From positions 1 to 5,921 of the forward strand of contig JAJRAL010000136.1 of NCBI GenBank assembly GCA_028679935.1: DNA of 5,921 bases. The letters are read 5' to 3'. The notes beneath the pieces were generated by a model. It had not been told where the DNA came from. It worked only from the letters and a program-made list of their open reading frames with translations, and made no database searches. This document shows positions 1-4,089 of the stretch, piece by piece (the first letter of the stretch is position 1; each line of letters starts with the position of its first letter). The stretch comes from Methanomassiliicoccales archaeon (GTDB lineage: Archaea; Thermoplasmatota; Thermoplasmata; Methanomassiliicoccales; UBA472). Made by a program: the position numbers and the translations under genes.

Positions 1-1331
1 GAATAGTGATCGAGAACAACTCGTTCTCGCACAACTACTATACGATATGCGTCCTGACGCCCGGCGATGACCTGGTCGTGAACAATACGATCTCCTACAC
101 GTACATGGGAGTCCTCACAAACGTTGCTACAGTCGATGGCAACAGGATTTCAAACGTCATTCATGCAGGACTCGTGGGCGGCGATGGAGGCGATTTTGAT
201 ACAAGCCGAGGTCTGCCTAGACCGGCCTTCGACAACAACACGATCTCCGACTCGTGGGGAGCTGGCATAAGGCTTAACAAGTTCGTGAAACTCGAGGCCA
301 AGGACAATACCATATCCGATTGCGAAGAGGGCATCTCAGCGAGCACCGCCTGGATGCTGCCAAACAATGCCATGATCAGCGGAAACGAGATCACTCGTTC
401 CACGAGCTGGGGGCTGCGCATGAAGGTGTACGAGAATCACCCCGCCGGTATCACAGTGGTCGATAATGATCTAACCAATTGCGGGAAAGGCATACTTCTC
501 GAAGCGAAGACCCACGGAGCCCTCCTGTATCACAACGACATCATCAACTCCCTCAACTCGACCGACCTAGGGAACGGCATTTGGGACTATGGGGGAGAGG
601 GGAACTACTGGAGCGAATACCGAGGCGTCGACGTCAAGAGAGGTCCCGATCAAAGCGAGCCTGGAAGTGACGGAATAGGTGACACTCCACATGCTCTCGA
701 AGGTGGCGGTGTTGACCGGTATCCTTTGATGTGGCCCCACGGCTCGCCTCCTCCTGAGAGCTACACCCTTTCAATCGAGCTCTCGAACCGTGGCACCACG
801 ATTCCATCGTTCGGCACGTACGAGTATTCGAACGGTTCCCAGGTTCTCGTGGCTGCGAACCCGAGGAGCGGTTATTCATTCGATCATTGGTCGCTTGATG
901 CCATCGAGAATAGTAGTAATCCCGTTACTGTCGTAATGGATGCTGACCGCGTCCTGGTGCCGTTCTTCCTGGACATCGCGGCCCCGATCGCTCTTGCGGG
1001 CCCCGACCAGATAGCCGATGTGAGCACCCCTATATCCTTCGATGGGACAGGCTCCTATGACAACGAGGGCATCGCCAGCTACACATGGGATTTCGATGAT
1101 GGAAACAACGGCACGGGTTCGACCGCATCCCACGTATATGTCAGCGCCGGGGTTTACGTGGTGACCCTGACAGTCGTGGATGCCGCCGGTAATTCTGCCA
1201 CCGGTACGATGACCGTCACCGTGGTAGCACTGACGGCTCCAGACAACACTCTGTTGTATGTCAGCGTTGGGGCTGTTGCCATTCTAGCCATTGCCGGAGT
1301 CGCGGCTGTGATGATGAGAAGGCGCAAGTGA
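1..1331 (+). CDS. Secreted NosD-like beta-helix surface protein with PKD domain and C-terminal membrane anchor (5' partial)
   Basis: The reading frame is open to the left edge (the codon at 3-5 is ATA), so the N-terminus and any signal peptide lie outside the window. Residues are counted from the GTG at 6. Residues 1 to about 180 are parallel beta-helix rungs with recurring N/D-N-x-I-S/T motifs roughly every 22-25 residues. Residues about 184-244 hold the NosD-type end, with GNYWSEY, DGIGDTP and RYPLM. Residues about 253-323 resemble the divergent InlB B-repeat domain (TIPSFGTY, then GYSFDHW). Residues about 326-408 are a PKD domain with the typical TWDFDDG and VYVVTLTVVD strands. Residues about 416-437 form one hydrophobic helix followed by RRRK and the stop, which is the expected membrane anchor. 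The domain order indicates an outward-facing cell-surface or S-layer-associated protein. Proteins of this build are common in archaea and their ligands are usually unknown, so adhesion or polysaccharide binding is inference only. Confidence 0.88.
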   Translation, partial: IVIENNSFSHNYYTICVLTPGDDLVVNNTISYTYMGVLTNVATVDGNRISNVIHAGLVGGDGGDFDTSRGLPRPAFDNNTISDSWGAGIRLNKFVKLEAKDNTISDCEEGISASTAWMLPNNAMISGNEITRSTSWGLRMKVYENHPAGITVVDNDLTNCGKGILLEAKTHGALLYHNDIINSLNSTDLGNGIWDYGGEGNYWSEYRGVDVKRGPDQSEPGSDGIGDTPHALEGGGVDRYPLMWPHGSPPPESYTLSIELSNRGTTIPSFGTYEYSNGSQVLVAANPRSGYSFDHWSLDAIENSSNPVTVVMDADRVLVPFFLDIAAPIALAGPDQIADVSTPISFDGTGSYDNEGIASYTWDFDDGNNGTGSTASHVYVSAGVYVVTLTVVDAAGNSATGTMTVTVVALTAPDNTLLYVSVGAVAILAIAGVAAVMMRRRK

Positions 1332-1334
1332 AAT

Positions 1335-1385
1335 ACTCTATCGCTAGAGTCCGTTTCCGCGAAGCTACAACTGCGGAGGGAACGG
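1335..1385. other. Two adjacent inverted repeats between convergent genes
   Basis: ACTCTA (1335-1340) and TAGAGT (1345-1350) form a perfect 6-bp stem with a TCGC loop, starting three bases after the surface-protein stop codon. Next to it, 1351-1358 can pair with 1378-1385 over 8 bp, including one G-U pair. Neither stem is followed by a T tract on either strand, so this is not a classical intrinsic terminator. It could help define 3' ends of the two convergent transcripts. The rest of the 84-bp gap (1332-1415) shows nothing else. Confidence 0.3.
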
Positions 1386-1415
1386 CGGCGAGACCCAAAG
1401 CACATTCTCGATTCA

Positions 1416-2342
1416 TTAGCCTGTTCTCGCCCTCTCGCCTTCAATCAGGCCGACAAGGGTCCTCGGGAAGATTGTCAGGTCCAGTCCGACCATCATGAGC
1501 CTCTCGTCCATCGCCTTTGCCTTCTTCTCGTCGGAGAAGTCACCTTTGAGGAGGTAGTTCGTCTCATTCTCGTCGAAGCCCGGCCGATCCTCGATGAATC
1601 TGGCGAACATCCTGTTCTCCGGGCACTTCATCTGGCAGATCATGCATCCCACGATCGCGTTGTGCATCTTGGGGTCCAGGGTTGGTGGGAAAGGCACGTC
1701 CGGGGGCATCTCGTTCAGATTCGTCAAGCACGTCTCTCCGTTGATCAGGAACCTGTCGGTCCTGATCGAGCGCGTCGGGCAAACTTTGACGCAGGTGGTG
1801 CATTTCTCGCAGCGTTCCATCATCCTCCTCTCGCCCCATCGGTCCGATTCGCATTCTAGGTCGGTGGCTAGGGCGGTGAGCCGATGGAACGATCCGAAGC
1901 CCTCGACGTAGGTTACGTTGTTGCGGCCGTACCGCGCCAATCCCGAGCGCGCGGCGAGCGTCTTCAGCGGAAGAGGGACGAACTCGAACCTATGCCCAGG
2001 CGCGAATCCGTTGAGCACGTCCTTCGCCTTCTGGACCATCTTTGTATGGCAGCCGAAGCCCGGCGGCACTATCGCCTCCATCCTCCGCCCCTCGACCACG
2101 AACGAGGTCCTTAACGCCGGGTGCGCCTGCGAGATGACGATCACGGAATTCGGGTTCGGGAGACCATCTGGGCCATCGTACTTGAACTCCGTGAGGTGCA
2201 TCTCGTAGAAGGACTCGACAAGTGCGCCGTCCTCAAGCAGCGAATCCAAGTCTCTCCTGATGTCTTTCATTCTCGCGAACGGCAGGCAGCTCGCCTTGAA
2301 CCCCTTCGCCTCGAGGTGCCTGACGGCGTCCTCGGTCCACAT
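1416..2342 (-). CDS. QueG-related iron-sulfur protein with two [4Fe-4S] cluster motifs
   Basis: This is a 308-aa cytoplasmic protein. Eight cysteines form a ferredoxin-like double cluster: C178, C181, C184, C188 (CxxCxxCxxxCP), then C205 and C233, C236, C240 (CxxCxxxCP). The segment SGLARYGRNN (133-142) followed by GSFHRLTALATDL (150-162) corresponds to the AGLGW-G-K-N and GSWFFLGEI-TDL region of epoxyqueuosine reductase QueG and related double-cluster proteins. It lacks the C-terminal HEAT-like extension of full-length QueG and ends with a charged helix (DEKKAKAMDE) and a hydrophobic tail. By hand alignment, E120 sits where QueG has its catalytic Asp. The family pairs Fe-S clusters with a corrinoid in QueG and reductive dehalogenases, but corrinoid binding is not shown here. 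Archaea generally make archaeosine, not queuosine, so epoxyqueuosine reduction is unlikely and the substrate is unknown. The ATG at 2342 is preceded by GGTGAGG about 4 nt upstream. A close paralogue lies at the right edge of the window. Confidence 0.85.
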   Translation of the reverse strand: MWTEDAVRHLEAKGFKASCLPFARMKDIRRDLDSLLEDGALVESFYEMHLTEFKYDGPDGLPNPNSVIVISQAHPALRTSFVVEGRRMEAIVPPGFGCHTKMVQKAKDVLNGFAPGHRFEFVPLPLKTLAARSGLARYGRNNVTYVEGFGSFHRLTALATDLECESDRWGERRMMERCEKCTTCVKVCPTRSIRTDRFLINGETCLTNLNEMPPDVPFPPTLDPKMHNAIVGCMICQMKCPENRMFARFIEDRPGFDENETNYLLKGDFSDEKKAKAMDERLMMVGLDLTIFPRTLVGLIEGERARTG

Positions 2343-2519
2343 ATCCTCACCGCCACTCCGACGTCCTCTTCGCTATTCATTTCTATGCCCGCTCGCGGAC
2401 GGCTTGCGCGAGAGTCCCCCCATCAATGCTCGGTGCTTCCTTGGCCACTAGTGACCATCCTGCCTAAGTACAGTGACCTCCCCTTGTCTAGTACAGGTCA
2501 AACACGGAGGAAGTCGACA
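2343..2519. promoter_or_regulatory. Divergent intergenic region with palindrome and direct repeats
   Basis: This 177-bp spacer must carry the promoters of the Fe-S gene (-) and the membrane-protein gene (+). It contains CACTAGTG (2446-2453), a perfect 8-bp palindrome inside the near-palindrome 2443-2456. AGTGACC occurs at 2450-2456 and again at 2472-2478, and AGTACAG at 2467-2473 and 2490-2496. The spacings of 22 and 23 bp are about two helical turns. Further left, CTCGCG (2392-2397) and CGCGAG (2407-2412) form a small stem. No convincing TATA box is visible for either gene. The repeats could be operator half-sites for the + gene, which is inference. Confidence 0.35.
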
Positions 2520-3089
2520 ATGACGGAAGAGGAGAAGGACAATTCCGGGATATGGAGGAAGTTCCTGAAGAGGCACTGGGGGATGGCGGTCCTGTTCATC
2601 TTGGGCGCGGTCCTCGCGGCGATCGGCGCGGTCCTGGTGTTCCTGTGGTTCGCGGGGCAGGCCCAGGCGACTGGCATCGTGCCGACGACCCTCGCGACGC
2701 TGACTATGGGCGAGCTGGTCCTGTTCATACTGAACCTGGTGTTCTGGGAGCTGGTACTGATAGGGATCCCGATCGTGGTCGCCCTGATAGCCTTCTACGC
2801 GGGGTACAGGAGGCTGCCGGCGGAGGAGCGGGAGGAGTACCGGCGCGGAGGGCTCTGGGGGAACAAGTCACGGAGGAGGGACTTCAGCGGCGCGTTCACG
2901 TTCTTCGTGAACATCGTGTTCGTGATCAAGATCTACACCGACGGCAACTGGAACCTGCCGTTCTCGAACTGGACGGTCGACTACGTGGTGAACTCCTACG
3001 TCCTGGCTATTGTGGTCGTAGCGATCATAGTTGCCGTGCCGATCCTCATCGGGGGGACCTGGTGGCTGCGCCGTGAGATCAGGAGCTGA
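2520..3089 (+). CDS. Multi-pass membrane protein of unknown function
   Basis: This is a 189-aa protein whose family I do not recognise. The ATG at 2520 is chosen because GGAGG (2506-2510) lies 9 nt upstream and the frame before it is only antisense to the Fe-S gene. The N-terminus (1-20) is charged and cytoplasmic-looking. Hydrophobic segments follow at about 21-46, about 63-95 (long enough for one or two passes), about 122-138 and about 158-182. A basic/acidic loop (96-120) contains PAEEREEYRR and KSRRR, and a short loop at 139-157 is rich in Asn and Trp (NWNLPFSNWT). The C-terminus ends in RREIRS. By the positive-inside rule the basic loop 96-120 and the C-terminus are probably cytoplasmic. 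No catalytic motif, cysteine or transporter signature is visible. The third codon positions are strongly G/C, which supports real coding. The Cys-rich gene starts 43 bp downstream on the same strand, so co-transcription is possible. Confidence 0.8.
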   Translation: MTEEEKDNSGIWRKFLKRHWGMAVLFILGAVLAAIGAVLVFLWFAGQAQATGIVPTTLATLTMGELVLFILNLVFWELVLIGIPIVVALIAFYAGYRRLPAEEREEYRRGGLWGNKSRRRDFSGAFTFFVNIVFVIKIYTDGNWNLPFSNWTVDYVVNSYVLAIVVVAIIVAVPILIGGTWWLRREIRS

Positions 3090-3115
3090 TCACAAAGCGT
3101 CAAGGTCATCAAGCT

Positions 3116-3135
3116 CATTGGCGCATCCGCCAATG
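3116..3135 (+). promoter_or_regulatory. Perfect 8-bp hairpin covering the start codon of the Cys-rich ORF
   Basis: CATTGGCG (3116-3123) and CGCCAATG (3128-3135) are exact reverse complements separated by the 4-nt loop CATC. The last three bases of the stem are the ATG at 3133. An in-frame TTG at 3118 lies in the other arm. In mRNA this hairpin would hide the start codon, so it could modulate translation of the small protein and, through coupling, of the flavoprotein after it. No strong Shine-Dalgarno sequence precedes it. The regulatory role is inference, and a short perfect hairpin can occur by chance. Confidence 0.35.
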
Positions 3136-3291
3136 CTGGAGAACGGACCGGATCACTGCACGTGTCCCAAGGCAGATTGCGAGAGGCATGGGCACTGCAG
3201 AGAGTGCATCGAACACCATGGCCGCAAAGGGAAGCTGCCTCGCTGCAAGAGATGGAGGACTCCAGATGTCAACCCGGAGGTAGTGCGATGA
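3133..3291 (+). CDS. Small cysteine-rich protein, likely metal-binding
   Basis: This is a 52-aa protein with six cysteines: C9, C11, C16, C22, C25 and C38. The spacing CxCPxxxCxRxGxCxxCxxxH, followed by LPxC, resembles short Cys-rich proteins of unknown function in methanogens and clostridia (possibly the DUF6485 type, recalled and not verified). H8, H19, H21, H28 and H29 add possible ligands. The cysteines could bind zinc or a small Fe-S centre, which is inference. The C-terminal third is basic (GRKGKLPRCKRWR). The ATG at 3133 lies in a perfect hairpin and lacks a clear ribosome binding site. The in-frame TTG at 3118 would add five residues. The TGA stop overlaps the next gene's ATG as ATGA (3288-3291), which is strong evidence that the frame is real and translationally coupled to the flavoprotein. 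Confidence 0.72.
   Translation: MLENGPDHCTCPKADCERHGHCRECIEHHGRKGKLPRCKRWRTPDVNPEVVR
3276..3281 (+). promoter_or_regulatory. Shine-Dalgarno site fixing the flavoprotein start
   Basis: GGAGGT lies inside the end of the Cys-rich gene, 6 nt before the ATG at 3288. This spacing favours 3288 over the in-frame ATGs at 3297 and 3318, although the latter has its own weaker GGAG at 3308-3311. Confidence 0.65.
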
Positions 3292-3755
3292 GAGCGATGA
3301 GGAGAAAGGAGTTCGAGATGTCCAGGGAGGAGGCGCTCACCATCCTGAGGAAAGCCGAGTACGGAATCCTGTCGACTGCGGGCGAGGACGGCACACCGTA
3401 CGGAGTGCCGTTGAACTACGCGCTCGATGGAGACGAGATACTCATCCACTGCGCCCTTGAAGGGCACAAGATGGACAACATCCGCCACAACAGCATGGTC
3501 TGCTTCACAGTCGTTGGAAGGGCCACCCTAGTACCGGAGAGATCGACCACCGCCTACCAATCCGTCATCGTCTTCGGGAAGGCGTCCATCGTGTCATCGG
3601 ACGAAGAGAAAAGGGAAGCCCTTCGCATGCTCGTCAGGCGGTTCCTCCCTCCTGAGATGCACAAGAGCGCAATGAAGGATGTGGACGAGGACGTCTCGAA
3701 GCATGGCGTCATCAGGATCAAGATCGTCGAGATGTCGGGGAAATCCAGGGAATGA
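3288..3755 (+). CDS. Pyridoxamine 5'-phosphate oxidase-like flavin-binding protein (NimA/Pyridox_ox_2 type)
   Basis: This is a 155-aa single-domain split-barrel flavoprotein. The order of motifs is that of the pyridoxamine-phosphate-oxidase-like family that includes nitroimidazole reductase NimA. A helix (SREEALTILRKAEYGIL, about 12-28) precedes the first strands. PYGVPLNYALDGDEILIHCA (37-56) is the central beta hairpin. GHKMDNIRHNSMVCFTV (59-75) is the phosphate-contacting region of the flavin site. SVIVFGKASIV (92-102) and a C-terminal helix-strand pair complete the fold. Members bind FMN, or in some archaea and actinobacteria F420, and usually act as homodimers. The substrate cannot be read from sequence, and true PNP oxidase activity in vitamin B6 synthesis is unlikely at this size. 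The start overlaps the Cys-rich gene's stop by ATGA, so the two are probably made together. The stop codon lies 6 bp from the 3' end of the opposing tRNA gene. Confidence 0.88.
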   Translation: MRAMRRKEFEMSREEALTILRKAEYGILSTAGEDGTPYGVPLNYALDGDEILIHCALEGHKMDNIRHNSMVCFTVVGRATLVPERSTTAYQSVIVFGKASIVSSDEEKREALRMLVRRFLPPEMHKSAMKDVDEDVSKHGVIRIKIVEMSGKSRE

Positions 3756-3761
3756 AGTGAA

Positions 3762-3869
3762 TGGGCCCGGTCGGATTTGAACCGACGACCACCCGGTCTC
3801 TCATCGCCCATTTTTATTCGATGGGCAAAATTATGAGCCGGGCGCTCTACCGGACTAAGCTACGGACCC
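3762..3869 (-). tRNA. tRNA with CAU anticodon, intron-containing (elongator Met or Ile2)
   Basis: The minus strand folds as a full cloverleaf once a 34-nt intron is removed, giving a 74-nt mature tRNA. The acceptor stem is GGGUCCG (3869-3863) paired with CGGGCCC (3769-3763), with discriminator A at 3762 and no encoded CCA. The D stem is GCUU/GAGC, the anticodon stem CCCGG/CCGGG, the loop CUCAUAA with anticodon CAU at 3835-3833, and the T arm GUCGG-UUCAAAU-CCGAC. Archaeal initiator tRNA is unlikely because pair 1:72 is G:C rather than A:U and the GGG/CCC anticodon-stem signature is absent. CAU can be read as elongator Met or, if C34 is modified to agmatidine, as Ile for AUA codons. The GGG acceptor start and GUAGCUUAGUC D arm remind me of archaeal Ile2 tRNAs, but introns are common in Met tRNAs, so I leave the identity open. 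Confidence 0.93.
3798..3831 (-). other. tRNA intron at position 37/38 (bulge-helix-bulge)
   Basis: The intron is 34 nt. In the precursor, CUCAU of the anticodon loop (3837-3833) pairs with AUGAG inside the intron (3804-3800), forming the central helix. The 3' bulge is AGA, with cleavage expected before its last A. The 5' bulge starts at A37 and runs into A/U-rich intron bases, so it is larger than the strict 3-nt consensus. The intron body is a hairpin GCCCAU/AUGGGC with a 9-nt A-rich loop. This is the substrate geometry of the archaeal tRNA splicing endonuclease. Confidence 0.88.
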
Positions 3870-3898
3870 TTTAGGACAGCCCTCGTTAAGATTGGTCG

Positions 3899-3907
3899 AA
3901 ATATAAA
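3899..3907 (-). promoter_or_regulatory. Archaeal TATA box of the tRNA gene
   Basis: Read on the minus strand this is TTTATATTT, centred at 3903, about 34 bp before the first base of the tRNA. Initiation about 26 bp downstream would fall near 3877, giving a leader of about 8 nt for RNase P removal. It is the most AT-rich spot in an otherwise GC-rich stretch. On the + strand the same bases read TATAAAG and could work in the other direction, but no gene starts within 160 bp that way. Confidence 0.75.
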
Positions 3908-3911
3908 GGTT

Positions 3912-3933
3912 GCCAGACAGGGCCATGTCTGGC
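3912..3933. repeat. Perfect 8-bp inverted repeat beside the tRNA promoter
   Basis: GCCAGACA (3912-3919) and TGTCTGGC (3926-3933) are exact reverse complements around the 6-nt loop GGGCCA. The repeat begins 5 bp upstream of the tRNA TATA box, overlapping or touching the expected TFB recognition zone. It could be an operator for a dimeric regulator or an RNA hairpin at the start of a + transcript. Neither is demonstrated by sequence. Confidence 0.45.
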
Positions 3934-3967
3934 GAGAGGAAGCTTGGATATTGAGTGCTTCTAAGCC

Positions 3968-4001
3968 GGACCAAACGAAGCGGACCAGACGATGCTGGTC
4001 C
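3968..4001. repeat. Second inverted repeat with a direct repeat of its left arm
   Basis: GGACCAG (3982-3988) and CTGGTCC (3995-4001) form a perfect 7-bp stem around the loop ACGATG, again 6 nt as in the hairpin at 3912-3933. The left arm and loop are nearly repeated just upstream: GGACCAAACGA at 3968-3978 against GGACCAGACGA at 3982-3992, one mismatch, 14-bp period. The element lies between the tRNA promoter and the RNase J-like gene. It may be regulatory, but I recognise no known family. Confidence 0.4.
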
Positions 4002-4054
4002 CCGTCCGCATCAAGGCCCGCGATTGTTGAATCTGAGAATCCCATTGTGACAGC

Positions 4055-4060
4055 TTTAAC
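4055..4060 (+). promoter_or_regulatory. Weak TATA-like element before the RNase J-like gene
   Basis: TTTAAC lies about 32 bp upstream of the GTG at 4090. With initiation about 26 bp downstream (near 4084), the mRNA would be leaderless or nearly so, as often seen in archaea. The match is poor and the assignment rests mainly on spacing. Confidence 0.28.
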
Positions 4061-4089
4061 GTGCACGCCCTATTCATCTCCGGGAGACC

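Noticed and set aside
1154..1444. Minus-strand open frame across the end of the surface-protein gene
   Set aside because: It is antisense to the PKD domain and membrane anchor, has no recognisable motif, and overlaps the end of the Fe-S gene.
1416..2342. Naming the Fe-S gene queG
   Set aside because: The HEAT-like C-terminus is missing, the catalytic Asp position appears to be Glu, and archaea usually lack queuosine, so the symbol would imply an unsupported function.
2121..2519. Upstream extension of the membrane-protein reading frame
   Set aside because: This part overlaps the Fe-S gene in antisense, has no membrane-protein character, and the ribosome binding site at 2506-2510 marks the ATG at 2520.
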